DNA of 64,000 nt from the NCBI GenBank assembly GCA_025175895.1, contig CM046003.1, forward strand, positions 48,106,335 to 48,170,334, read 5' to 3'. The position numbers and the translations under genes were made by a program. Below, one piece after another: positions 21,842-32,194 of this stretch; position 1 is the first letter of the stretch; the number at the start of each line of letters is the position of its first letter. The notes under the pieces were generated by a model, which saw only the letters and a list, made by a program, of their open reading frames with translations, ran no database searches and was not told where the DNA came from. The DNA is from Wurfbainia villosa (Eukaryota > Streptophyta > Magnoliopsida > Zingiberales > Zingiberaceae).

Positions 21842-23003
21842 GAAAGAATTTGTATTGGGTTCCTAAGTCCATCCTTAAGGGTTAGGAAAACCCTAGGATA
21901 GTCAACCATGAGTGGATTTAACTTATATCATGTTAATTGGTTGACTTAGGATGATGTGGGCTATAACATTTTGATTTATAGTGTTGGGTGATGATAATGT
22001 GATCATAATATGGAATTATAATAATATTTGTTCATGATATGCAATAATTGAAAATATATGATCATGTTTGATAATACATGTTTTTATGATCACATTGGGG
22101 GTTTTAGGATGCATGATACTTAACTTTGGGTAGAATTGAATTAAATTTTGGTTAAGTATAATACCTTTAGGTTCATCTCACATTTACTATAGGCTACTTT
22201 GATTGAAAACATAGTATGGATGAGATGATAGGATGATACAAATGGTCCACTAATGCTTATGGCATTTAGATGGGTCATTAAGTGTATCAATAGATTAATC
22301 ATAGACCAACTATGGGGAAAGCAAATATTTAATCAATGGACATATTGCCCATAGATCATAGTTGGATATTTTAAATGTTTTAAAACCATATTATACTTTG
22401 CAAATAGTGAGTTCATGTTTTGAAAAGTTTCAAGACAAAACTAGGCTTTAAAATGGATACAAACTTTAGATATTTTTGCAACTTTTGAGTTTTTGCCAAA
22501 TTTTCAAGAATAAAATGAATTTTCATAAAAAATCATTTTTCACTAATAAAGGAAGTCACTAGAAATATGTTCTTCAAATTTCATGATTTTTTGAATTTCC
22601 TAAAATTTTTAATGCATTTCTGAAGTTGGATTTTGAAAATCAGAATTTCTGAAACTTAGGTGTCAGTCGACTGAATCAGTGGATCAGTCGACTGATGTAC
22701 TGTGCACGAGCACAGTAACTTATTTTATTAGGTTTTGAGTTTGGTTTTTGGTATTTTCTCCCATTAAACTTGATGTCATGCGTGTATAACATTTGAATAA
22801 TATTTTTGATGGTGTCAAAGGGGGAGAAATGGTGAGTTTAAGTTAATCATGATAAAGGGAGAGTTAGCATGTCTTAAGGGGGAGTTGCATGTTTAAGGGG
22901 GAATTTTTATACTCATATTATTTACATGCCTTCTCGCCTTATGTTTTATGTTAATTGTTTTACTTAAATTAAATGGATTGCCACACATCAAAAAGGGGGA
23001 GAT
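21842..23003 (+). mobile_element. 3' internal region of copia element C-B with polypurine tract
   Basis: Gag resumes (KNLYWVPKSILKG) and soon ends at a stop. The remaining 1.1 kb is AT-rich and non-coding, with two CAGTCGACTG palindromes (22664-22673, 22685-22694). Several GGGGGAG purine runs (22820-22905) and a final AAAAAGGGGGAGATTG polypurine tract (about 22991-23006) abut the LTR. No protease, integrase or RT is present, so this copy was either deleted for pol or belonged to a gag-only non-autonomous type. Confidence 0.7.
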
Positions 23004-23456
23004 TGTTAGGGCAATCAACCCATGTGATGAGGTTTTGATGTGTATGGCAAAGGGTATAAGTTAGGATTGTTATGGATTTGATATGTGCGCTGAAGTCATG
23101 CAGGACTTAGTAATTCGCACATGGACGATAGCATTGGCAAGATTCACCTCTCATGACTCGGTCCTTGAGTCGGTGAAAGATGTATTGCGGAAGCCATGCA
23201 CTTGGTGCATCCGAGGGACTGCCGAACGAGGAGCATTGGAGTAAAGACGAAGGAAGTAGACTTCAGGGAGAGACACGAAGGATGACACTGTGAATTCATG
23301 CGCTTGGTGCATTCGAGGGACGTGGTTGGATGAAGAGAACTTCAAAGGCGAGGGACTCCAAGGGAAAATGAGAGTGAGCGAATGTAACCCGGGACGGGAT
23401 AGCTCGTTAGGTGAACTTGGCCAATTAGCTAAGTGTTGGATGGGTTTTCTCGACAT

Positions 23457-23784
23457 CAGTCGACTGCCATGACATGACAGTCGACTGCTCCAAGTCGACT
23501 GAAGACTCGACTGGTGTTCGAGTCGAAGTTTTGGCCAATCAGTCGACTGCTAGCTCCATCAGTCGACTGCCAAGGGAGCAGTCGACTGATGTCAAAGGTT
23601 TCGGGCACAAAAGCTTCAGCAGTTGAGTGATCGCGTCGACTACTCGACAGATGGCTCCATCAGTCGACTGATGGGAAGATCAGTCGACTGATGTTGGATC
23701 CGTTGGTTAAAATCCAACGTGGAAAAAGTCGTTAGAGGGAAATGGCTACAACAACAGTCGACTGATCGGGGCATCAGTCGACTG
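23457..23784. promoter_or_regulatory. array of nine CAGTCGACTG palindromes in copia LTR
   Basis: Perfect copies start at 23457, 23478, 23540, 23560, 23579, 23661, 23681, 23755 and 23775, with several one-mismatch copies between. The array ends about 30 bp before the TATA-like element, the usual place of an upstream activating region. GTCGAC fits the relaxed RYCGAC core described for barley CBF/DREB factors on both strands. A stress-factor role is inference. Confidence 0.65.
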
Positions 23785-23814
23785 ATGCTGGCTCAATGGG
23801 AAGAATGGTCTCTT

Positions 23815-23826
23815 CCCTATAAGAAG
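23815..23826 (+). promoter_or_regulatory. candidate TATA box of copia LTR
   Basis: CCCTATAAGAAG lies just downstream of the palindrome array and about 880 bp before the LTR end. The context (upstream array, then CT-poor leader) fits U3 promoter placement. Confidence 0.4.
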
Positions 23827-24694
23827 AGGCCTTTGGACACTTGGGGAGCCTAATGCTTTAACTCCAAACAACACCCAAGTGCCCAAAATGTTTTCCTACT
23901 CTTCTTACTTGCATTTATCTCAATCCTATTGTAAGAAGAGTGATCTTGTAAGAAAAGGTTACCTTCACCTTGCTTGGTGCCAAGGAGAGAATAGTGAAGG
24001 TTTAGGCATGATTCACCTAGAACGAATCGGTCCGTGGATTAGCGACAAGGTCGTGAACCACGTTACGTCTTCGTGTTTGCGTTTGCCTTCCTTTGTCTTA
24101 ATTGTTTTACTTTAGCTTTATATTTCTGCTTGCGCTAATCATATTCGTAGACGATCAAGAATGAGTAAATTCCACCGTACACGCGAAAGACTATTCATCT
24201 CCCTCTAGCTGTCCACCGACGATCCAACAGACCATATCCGAGGATAACATCCAATCTACGCCGAAGTGCTGTCAAAATTTCCTCACTATCACAAAAGCTT
24301 TGAATCTTCAAAAGGGCTCTTTTCTGACACCTCGTGCCTGCATCCGATTCTTCATTTGTGTCAGTATAAAGTAGTCTATAATTTATTTTTATTTTGATTG
24401 TGTATTTAATTTCAAGAGAGGTTAGGTTGTTACCCTTCTCTCATCTTTGTAAAAAGTGAACCCCTCTCCGAAGTCGAGAGTTCTCGAATCTAAGGGTACT
24501 ATAGTGATTATCTATCGAGGTAGCTCTCGGGAGAGCTACGAGCCTTGGAGTAGCAACCCAGTTAGGGTTGTGAACCAAGTAAACTGCCTGTGTCTAAACT
24601 ACATTTAATTTCAACTGCTTACTCTTATTAGAAAATAATTAAAAATATTAAATACCGAGATTCACCCCCCTCTCTCGGTTTACTCGATTCTACA

Positions 24695-24714
24695 ATTGGT
24701 ATCAGTGCAAGAGC
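24695..24714 (+). other. primer-binding site of copia unit C-C
   Basis: ATTGGTATCAGTGCAAGAGC follows the LTR end directly. TGGTATCAG-x-GC is complementary to the 3' end of plant initiator Met-tRNA, with a short insertion after TCAG. Confidence 0.7.
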
Positions 24715-24759
24715 ACTCCGAATTGGTGAAACCACCATCGTGAGCTTTAGATTAATTTT

Positions 24760-25398
24760 TATTAATTTAAATTTATTTTTATTGCTTTAGTTTAATATTG
24801 CTTTAGATTAATTTTTATTGTTTTAGTTTAATTTTTATTGCTTTAGATTAATTTTTATTGCTTTAGAATAATTTTTACTGTATTAAAATCATTTTTTGCA
24901 TATTAAATTAATTAAAATCATTTTCTCCATACTAAATTAATTAAAATCATTTTCTACATATTTAAATTACTTAAAATCATTTTTTTTCATATTAAATTAA
25001 TTAAAACCATTTTCTACATATTAAATGAATTAAAATTATTTTCTATATATTAAATTAATTAAAATCATTTTCTGCATATTAAATTAATTGAAATCATTTT
25101 CTACATATTTAAATTAATTGAAATCATTTTCTATATATTTAAATTAATTGAAATCATTTTCCGCATACTTAAATTAATTAAAATTATTTTCTACATATTT
25201 AAATTAATTAAAATCATTTTCTGCATTTTAGATTAATTAGAATTAAGTTTCTTCATATTTAGATTAATTTAATTAATTCTTTGCATATTTGAATATTAGA
25301 TTTCATTTTTCTTGCCTTAGAAAATATTAAATTTAATTTTTCTTGCCTTACAAAATATTTAATTTAATTTTCTGTATTTAGAGAATATTTCGTTAATA
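24760..25398 (+). repeat. AT-rich minisatellite in the leader of copia unit C-C
   Basis: About a dozen imperfect 30-32 bp repeats of ATTAAATTAATTAAAATCAT + TTTCTACAT type run from about 24880 to 25270. They are preceded by a shorter GCTTTAGATTAATTTTTATT repeat. There are no open frames. It fills most of the space between the primer site and the gag start. Confidence 0.85.
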
Positions 25399-27051
25399 AT
25401 GTCATACTTAGAGGGATACAGCACCGTTCGCCCTCGTCTCTTCAATAGAGAAGACTTTTCCTACTGGAAAAGGCGAATGAAGTGCTACTTGAAGACCGAC
25501 CTAGAGGCCTGGTTCTCAATTAAGAAAGGGTTCACGGCTCCGGTAGATGACTCAGGTGAGTTGTTAGAACCGGAGAAATGGACTGCGAATATTAGAAAGA
25601 GAGCTCAAGTCGATTACAAGGCACTTAACACATTGCAATGCGGACTTACCAAAGAAGAGCTCAATAGGGTAGGTCCGTTTGAAAATTCTAAAGAATTATA
25701 GGAAAAATTAATTGAATTGCATGAGGGTACATATGACACTAGGATAGCCAAATGAGACATGTTATTAAATAAATTATTTAATTGTAAAATGAACGAAAAT
25801 GAAAATGCTAGTCAACTTCATACTAGGATTAAAGATATATTAAATGGATTACATTTAATAGGACACCAAATAGAGAATAGGAACATAATTAGGTATACGC
25901 TTAAGGCATTCCCAAGAAATGCCTTATGGACATCGATTGTCGATGCCTATAAGGTTTCTAGGGATCTTTCCACAATTAGACTAGACGAATTATTTTGTGA
26001 ACTCGAACTACACGAACAAGCTAACTCGGGTCAAACCGAGAATGATATAGCTTTGATGTCAGGTTCGACTAAAAAGGAAAGAAAAGTGAAGAGTGAGTCC
26101 GAAGAAGAGTTGGAGTCGGAAACAAATGGAGAAAAATATATTGTAAATATGGTTCAGAAGATGTTCAACCGGAGGAAGAGATTTATGAAGGAAGATGCCA
26201 AAAAGGTGGTCGACAACAAGTCGAAAGCCTGATCGGAAGTGACGTGCTACGAATGCAACGGAAAGGGACACTACAAGTCAGAGTGCGCAAACTTAAAAAA
26301 GGAAGAAAAACCAAAAAAGGAAAAGAAGAAGAAGGCACTTAAGGTGACGTGGGATGAGTCGTCATCGGAAGAGTCGGACGCGGAAGAGATGAAGAGAAGT
26401 TTCATCGCATTTATGGCCGAATCGAGATCCAGAGCTGAGTCAAGTTCTAAGTACGAGTCTGATTCCGAGTCCGAGAGAAGTCACGAATCCATATTCGTTT
26501 CCAAAGGTTCAAATGAGGTAACTTCTCCCTTAGAGGATAAGTTGTATAATATTACTGCATGCTTAGGTAGGAAGTTAGCTAAGTCCAAGAATCGAGTCGA
26601 CTCGCTACTTAAGGAAGTCCAAGTACTTAAGGAGCAAGTCAACTCGAAGACTTCTACTTGCCAAATTAAGGATAGAAACTCAACTCAAGTTGCAAAGTTT
26701 GAGGAAGAGAATTCAGTCCTAGAAAGGCAAGTAGAAGATCTAACCAGATCTTTGGAAAGGTTCATTTCGGGTTCCAAGTATCTCAACATAATGCTTGGAT
26801 CTCAACGAGCCATGTACAACAGATCCGGACTCTGATACAAGGCTAAATCCACCTATAAATCATACATGTCATTACTTAGCCAAAACGCTAAGAATCGAGT
26901 CCAAGCATGGGTTCCTAAGTCTAGCTTAGTAAACCAAGTTGGACCAAATCAATTTTGGGTTCCCAAGAGTCAAGTTCACTTAGTGAACAAAACTCAATCT
27001 AGCTACCATTTAGGGGGAGCTAACACCTTGCTTGTTTCCTTGTTTGGTTAA
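25399..27051 (+). pseudogene. gag of copia unit C-C, single frame with in-frame stops
   Basis: A single reading frame runs from ATG 25399 (MSYLEGYSTVRPRLF) to 27051. It is broken by stops at 25699, 25753, 26230 and 26833, with no frame shift. The N-terminal gag domain (YWKRRMKCYLKTDLEAW; LQCGLTKEELNRVGPF) precedes a mid region (LHTRIKDILNGLHLIGHQIE). A zinc-knuckle CYECNGKGHYKSEC (26257-26298), an acidic/Ser stretch and a coiled-coil-like segment ending MLGSQRAMYN follow. The tail has paired WVPKSSL / FWVPKSQV motifs. It aligns throughout with the minus-strand gag at 58229-56607. Two stops correspond there to Trp (TGG to TAG) and Arg (CGA to TGA), both methylation-type transitions. Confidence 0.88.
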
Positions 27052-27875
27052 ACACTTGCATGCTTTAGTTTACTTTACTTGCTTAATTTAGAACGGACTA
27101 GATAGGAAACAAAGTAGTTTAAACTTAAACAACCTAGTACTATGACAAGTGAACTGATAGTAAGTTAGGGAAGCTCTTCGAAGTGCATGTCTAGGAAGTA
27201 ATTAGATTGCTCAGGAGCTAACCAAGAAGGCCATGTGCCTCGCTATGACACTGGTGCACTAAGTCAGTGGGAATCGTGAAGAAGCTAACTCACTAAGTCT
27301 TTAACTAGTTAGACCAAGGCTTAGTCTAAAGTGAATCAAGTACTTGATTCCTTTATTGACTTTATCTAGGAAGTGGTCGTTGCTCCGATAATCAAGAAGG
27401 TCATGTGCCTCGCCACAACCTAGAAGTCAATACTGAAAAACCCTACTTGACTAGCTCAAACCAAGCTTGAATCTAACACAAGTTTAAATACTTTGAAATT
27501 GCTCATTAAATTTAATTAATTAAAAAAAATTCTCATCTCACAAAACCCATAGGAATAAGTGTATTGAAAACCTAACTTGGGTGAGATGATTTAGAACTTA
27601 TTTAAGACTAATTAGTTTAATGTAAGTCAACTTAACTATTCTAATATACTTAAATCAAAATTAATAAATTTATCTTAACAATTTACCTTAATTCAACTCA
27701 ACTTAATGTACTAAACTTAAACTAAACAAACATACCTAAATAAACAAATTCAATTACTTAATAAACATGGTTTAGAGTTAATTAAATTAAACCTAATTTA
27801 TCTAGATTAGAACAAAATTGAGTAAATTGAGTTAAACATAAAAAACAACCAAAATCAAACATACTCAAATATAGT
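27052..27875 (+). other. post-gag spacer of copia unit C-C
   Basis: It is AT-rich and has no open frame of note. The part 27380-27600 resembles the spacer between gag and protease in the minus-strand element C-M (compare the reverse complement of 33780-34000: GCCTCGCCACRACCTRGAAG and GGGTGAGATGATTTAG). The similarity fades after about 27605, where protease should follow but does not. Confidence 0.5.
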
Positions 27876-28120
27876 TGACTGAATTGTTTTCAGTTGACTC
27901 AACAAGAGTCGACTGAATTAGCTTCAGTTGCCTCCGAGTATCGGGAAGGTAAAATGCGACTTCAATCGACTGAAGTCAATTTAGTCGACTGAAATGATCC
28001 GATAGATAAAGTTTAGGCGACGAAGTAAATTGTAAAATTTATTACAACCGACTAAAACATGTTCAGTCGACTCAAATTCAGGCGACTGGAATGTTTCCAG
28101 TCGACTGAATCTTGTCTATA
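27876..28120 (+). promoter_or_regulatory. promoter-like segment: GTCGAC palindromes followed by TATA-like element
   Basis: Several CAGTTGACT / AGTCGACTGAA variants and one perfect CAGTCGACTG (28098-28107) precede CTATAAGAACAAC (28115-28127). A CA-rich, ATG-free leader follows and runs to a short start near 28238. The layout copies that of the LTR at 23457-23826. Confidence 0.4.
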
Positions 28121-28287
28121 AGAACAACGCTAGCCCACACCAAATTCATTCACAATAGCCACAAATCCACCTCAAAAACCCTAATTCCAGACTTCTGAAG
28201 CACTTAGGTCATCATATTCCTTTAATATCATCCTAAATGTCGAAGTAATAACTCTAAAACTTTAGTTTTAATTATTTTCAATAAATA

Positions 28288-28634
28288 TTGAATATTTGTA
28301 ATTCAATTCGGGGTAAAAGAAGAGTTGTTGAGATTGAGTCATCGACTTCATGCTTGGATATTAGGTTTCCCACTGAGGGGCATAGGATTAGGTTTGAGAG
28401 CACCACTTACATTCCTATGCCTACTAGGTACATTAGTAGATCATTCTTTAGTAATGCATGCATGCTTACTATGGAGGTCATCGCACACTATGGATTAGAA
28501 AAACTAGTTTATTGCAAAAACTCCATTAACATAGACATATGTGCGGAGTTTTTCAATAACTTTAGTAAAATTTATGACATTTCATATTCGGCTAGAGTAC
28601 AGGGTAAGGACTTTGTTTTTAACCCCAACATGTT
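28288..28634 (+). pseudogene. fragment resembling 'putative plant transposon protein' family, truncated
   Basis: The open frame reads RFPTEGHRIRFESTTYIPMP then RYISRSFFSNACMLTMEVIA, GLEKLVYC and ICAEFFNNFSKI, ARVQGKDFVFNPN. The pattern fits the domain seen in many plant retroelement-associated proteins: R-x-(I/F)-x-x-R-x-F, then EFY-N followed by VRGK-(x)-F-P. I recognise it only by this pattern. The frame is cut at 28634 by the LTR of C-M; the last in-frame codons past that point belong to the LTR. The true start is unclear, since a better upstream ATG (28238) meets a stop at once. Confidence 0.4.
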
Positions 28635-29763
28635 TGTTGGATTGAGTGGATCGCTAGAGGGGGGGGATGAATAGCGATAGAAATTTTTCGTTCAAATTCG
28701 TTTCAAGACACAAGTAAATGCAGCGAAAAAACACAATATAAAAATAAAGACACGAGGGTTTTTTACTTGGTTCGTAGCCTACGGCTACTACTCCAAGGCC
28801 CTAGTGGTCCTTGACCACACACGGAGGGCAAAACACTAATGAACTCCTCCTCGTTGGAGGTAGGAGTTAATCGAATACAAAAACACGAAAGCTTCGAGGT
28901 AGAGGGACACTCCCCCTCTCCTCATTATGATTAAAAACCTCGAAATTAAAGAAAGAATTACAACTTAAATGACTTCTTTACCGATGACTTGGAAGATAGG
29001 AGATTTGGAGCTTGGATCGTCATCGTCTTGGTAGAACTTTGTCGTAGGAGTATCGTCGAAGAGGCGTTGGATTGTGGAAAGCTTTTGAGCACTTAGGATT
29101 GATGAGAAAACCCTAAGAGAGGCCCTCCTTTTATAGCCTTTGAGTCCCTTCTTGAGAGGATCTTCAACCAATCAGATTTGAGCACCAATCTTCTTGAAAT
29201 GAGGTGATAAGGCTTGACTCCTCGAAGCTGATCCTTGACCATCAGTCGACTGATGGCCATCATCAGTCGACTGATGACAGCTCCAGTCGAGTCGCAACAC
29301 TAAGCAGTCGACTGATTTCCAACAGTCGAGTGGCTCTTGTGGGCAGTCGATTGATGCTAGCTGAAATCACAAGTTAGCTTAACAAAAATATAATTTCGAC
29401 GGTCGCCGACCATCCGATCTCGACCTAGACCATCCATGGGATGTCTTTGGTCGTATCTACACTTAAGACCATCCCCATAAGGAGGATACGACCTCACTTA
29501 CGCTCACACACACGAGCTTACCTCGATACTTACTTTGTAGCTCTTGCTTCTGGCCTTCCACTCGATTCCTTTGGCTCCCTCTGAAGTCACTCGAGTGTCG
29601 CCCGACCACCGTGGCTTTTTTCGGGTGTCGCTAGCCTTCAACTCCAGATTTAGCACTTTTCTGCACACTCGATTTAGCTCGTGAGATAACAATATGAGCT
29701 TAACTTTGTATCATTTGCTATAATCAAAACTCATGTTCGACTTAGGTGCATACTGCACCAACA
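28635..29763 (-). repeat. 3' LTR of C-M
   Basis: The minus-strand start TGTTGGTGCAGTATGC follows a polypurine tract and the end is ...CACTCAATCCAACA. It is 1,129 bp. The part nearest the end (28660-29220) is nearly identical to 58410-58940. It contains palindromes CAGTCGACTG at 29243, 29264 and 29305 and a TATA box at 29127-29136. Confidence 0.92.
29127..29136 (-). promoter_or_regulatory. TATA box in C-M 3' LTR
   Basis: The minus strand reads CTATAAAAGG, a canonical plant TATA element, conserved in the other LTR copy at 58854-58863. It lies about 105 bp downstream of the nearest GTCGAC palindrome. Confidence 0.6.
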
Positions 29764-29783
29764 ATCTCCCCCTTTTTGATCTA
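29764..29783 (-). other. polypurine tract of C-M
   Basis: The minus strand reads ATCAAAAAGGGGGAGAT immediately before the LTR start. It primes plus-strand DNA synthesis. It is identical in type to that at 22991-23003. Confidence 0.8.
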
Positions 29784-30640
29784 TGGCAAACCCACATACA
29801 AAGTTAAAGAAATAATATGCATGAAGAATAATAAGCATGAGAATCAAGAATAATTAAGTAGGAGTAGTAGAGATTTTCTTCCAAGTCTCCCCCTTGAGGA
29901 AAGCTCCCCCTTGACCGAGGGTGAGTCTTGAAAGAAGATCTTAATCCTCCCCCTTGATGTTTACTAGACTTTAAGTAATTAATAATTACTTAAAGTTGGC
30001 CTTAGTAAGAAAAGTTTAAGTTAAGAAGACTTCTTAACTTGGCCCTTTCTCCCTTTTTAAAATAGTTAAGTAAATTTGCAAAAATTAAAGTTAAGCAAAA
30101 GAAAACATTTATTTAACTTTTGTCCATGAGAATAAGTATGAAGTATTAAGTTAAAGTTAAGTTATCAAAAAAAATTGATCGCATAACTTTGGCCTTTTTC
30201 TCCCCCTTTTGCCATATATCGAAAAGAGTGGGGGGTTAATTTGAAAAAGAGGAAAATATAGGTATTAAGTTTAAGTTTCAAGTCCAAGCATGTTCCATAT
30301 TATTTTGAAAATAATATATTGAAAGTAAGCTCATCTATTGAATGTTCAACTCTTGTTTGACTTGATTGATATGAAGGATCAACAAGTCCTGGTCAGAGTC
30401 GGTTAATATATATGATTATACTCCGTGGTTCATGGTGATGCACTAGCTCTACATCTGGAATCAAGAGTAAGGTCCTAACATCTCACGCCCATCTACGTGG
30501 CTAAGTACACAAACACATTAGTCCTATCTGTTGTGAGATGTATTGGCTCCTTAAATCTATAGGCGCATGATATCTAAGGTATGTCCTAAGCTAGTTCCAT
30601 GAAAAAGTAAAAATGGTAATAAGAAAATATAATTTATAAA
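29784..30640 (-). other. non-coding 3' internal tail of C-M
   Basis: This lies between the end of RNase H and the polypurine tract. Several additional purine runs (GGGGGAG type) occur near 29885-29960 and 30205-30225 on the minus strand. No open frame resembling an envelope-like protein is visible. Confidence 0.55.
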
Positions 30641-30643
30641 TTC

Positions 30644-31780
30644 CTACTCTACTATGCACATGGCCAATTTTCGTCTTAATAGACTAAATTCGTCCTCAGG
30701 TAGGGGTTTAGTAAATAGGTCTGCCAAGTTGGACTTTGATTTGACGTATTCGAGTTGTATGTCTCCGTTGGCCACATGTTCTCGAATGAAATGGTGTTTG
30801 ACTTCTATATGTTTGGTCCTAGAGTGACATATTGGATTTTTAGTTAGGTTAATTGAGCTAATATTATCTACATGAATTTTAGTATTCGTAAAGTCTAACT
30901 TAAAATCTCGGAGAGTGTGCTTCATCCAAAGAAGCTGAGTTACACACTCACCCATCACGATGTATTCGGCTTCGGTGGTAGATAAGGCAACACAGTGTTG
31001 CTTCCTATTGCACCAACTCACTAGACTTGAGCTGAGAAGTTGAAAACAACCATTCGTACTCTTTCTATCGAGCTTACTACCGGCATAGTCTGAGTCGGAG
31101 TAGCCGGTTAGTTCGAACTCGGTAGATCTAGGGTACCAAATACCGACATTAAGTGTACCCTTTAGATATCTAAGGATACGCTTGACTAGAGTTAGGTGAG
31201 ACTCCTTGGCACAGATTTGGAACCTTGTGCACATACTTACTGCAAATAAGATATCAGGTCGGCTTGCAGTTAAGTAAAGGAGACTCCCTATCACGCTCCT
31301 ATAGTATTTTAAGTCGATTGAATTTCTGGTTACATCTTCTTCTATATTTACATTCGTTGTCATTAGGGTATTAATAATTTTAGCGTCTTGCATTCTAAAA
31401 CGTTTAATTAATTCCCTAGAGTATTTGCATTGGTGTAGGTATATTCCATCTTTAGTTTGTTTAATTTGTAGACCTAAGAAGAAACTCAACTCACCTACTA
31501 AATTCATTTCAAATTCACTTTCCATAAGAGAAATGAATTCGTTTAGTATGATCGAGTTGGTGGTTCCGAAGATGAAATCATCTACGTAGATTTGGGCTAT
31601 GAATATGTCTTTACCTACGGTTTTTACGAAAAGGGTTGGGTCAACTAAACCTTGGTTAAATCCTTTGGACTTAAGATAAACCGAAAGCCTCTCGTACCAA
31701 GCTCGAGGAGCTTGTTTGAGTCCATAGAGAGCTTTCTTTAATCTAAGGACATGGTCGGGTTTATCTAGACTTTCGAAACT
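30644..31780 (-). pseudogene. RT C-terminal half and RNase H of C-M
   Basis: Minus-strand translation contains LYGLKQAPRAWYERL, IYVDDFIFG (the YVDD catalytic box, complement of about 31585-31610) and the 293-codon stretch from 31525. That stretch includes LVGELSFFLGLQIKQTKDGI, VIGSLLYLTASRPDI, SLVSWCNRKQHCVALSTTEA, IHVDNISSI and KSNLADLFTKPLPEDEF. These are the standard Ty1/copia RT and RNase H landmarks, in order, and the catalytic boxes are intact. The frame is lost upstream at a run of ten G (31782-31791; C on the coding strand), an indel hotspot. Confidence 0.9.
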
Positions 31781-31791
31781 TGGGGGGGGGG

Positions 31792-32194
31792 TTGACTGAC
31801 ATAAACCTCCTCCTTAATATATCCATTCAAGAATGCTGACTTTACATCCATTTGAATCAACTTAAACCCTCAATGTGTAGCATATGCTAATAACATTTGA
31901 ATGGACTCTAATCTAGCTACTGGGGCATAGGTCTCGTCATATTCTAAACCTTTGACTTGACTAAATCCTTTAGCGACTAATCTAGCTTTATTTCTAACTA
32001 CTTCACCTTGTTCCAACGACTGTTTTATCTTTAGGCGGTGGTACTAATTCCCATACTTCGTTCCTAGTGAATTGAGCCAGCTCTTCTTGCATTGCAATAA
32101 TCCAATCGGGATCAAGAAGAGCTTGGTCAATAGTTTTGGGTTCAATTTTGGAAATCAAGGAGATTTGACTAAGGTTTCGGTATGAGGCTCTAGT
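31792..32194 (-). pseudogene. RT N-terminal part of C-M, frame-broken
   Basis: Minus-strand readings include PDWIIAMQEELAQFTRNEVW and ELVPPPKDKTVVGTR (copia RT start, WELVP...GT-(R/K)WV-F). Downstream, fragments YIKEEVYVSQPPP and ESLDKPDHVLRLKKALYG appear. Stops and indels separate them. It bridges integrase and the RT palm. Confidence 0.7.

Larger units (their letters stand above)
23004..24694 (+). repeat. copia LTR (SIRE/Maximus-like), shared between C-B and C-C
   Basis: It starts TGTTAGGGCAATC directly after a polypurine tract and ends CTCGATTCTACA directly before an initiator-Met primer site. It therefore looks like the 3' LTR of the unit on its left and the 5' LTR of the unit on its right. 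Nine perfect CAGTCGACTG palindromes lie at 23457-23784, followed by a TATA-like CCTATAAG (23816). It is about 1.69 kb and no second copy is in the window. Confidence 0.85.

Noticed and set aside
23879..24115. 78-codon frame within the copia LTR
   Set aside because: It lies fully inside an LTR between the promoter and the LTR end, with no domain.
29784..30640. Possible envelope-like gene downstream of pol in the SIRE-like element
   Set aside because: SIRE-type elements can have one here, but no open frame or transmembrane-like stretch is present in this copy.
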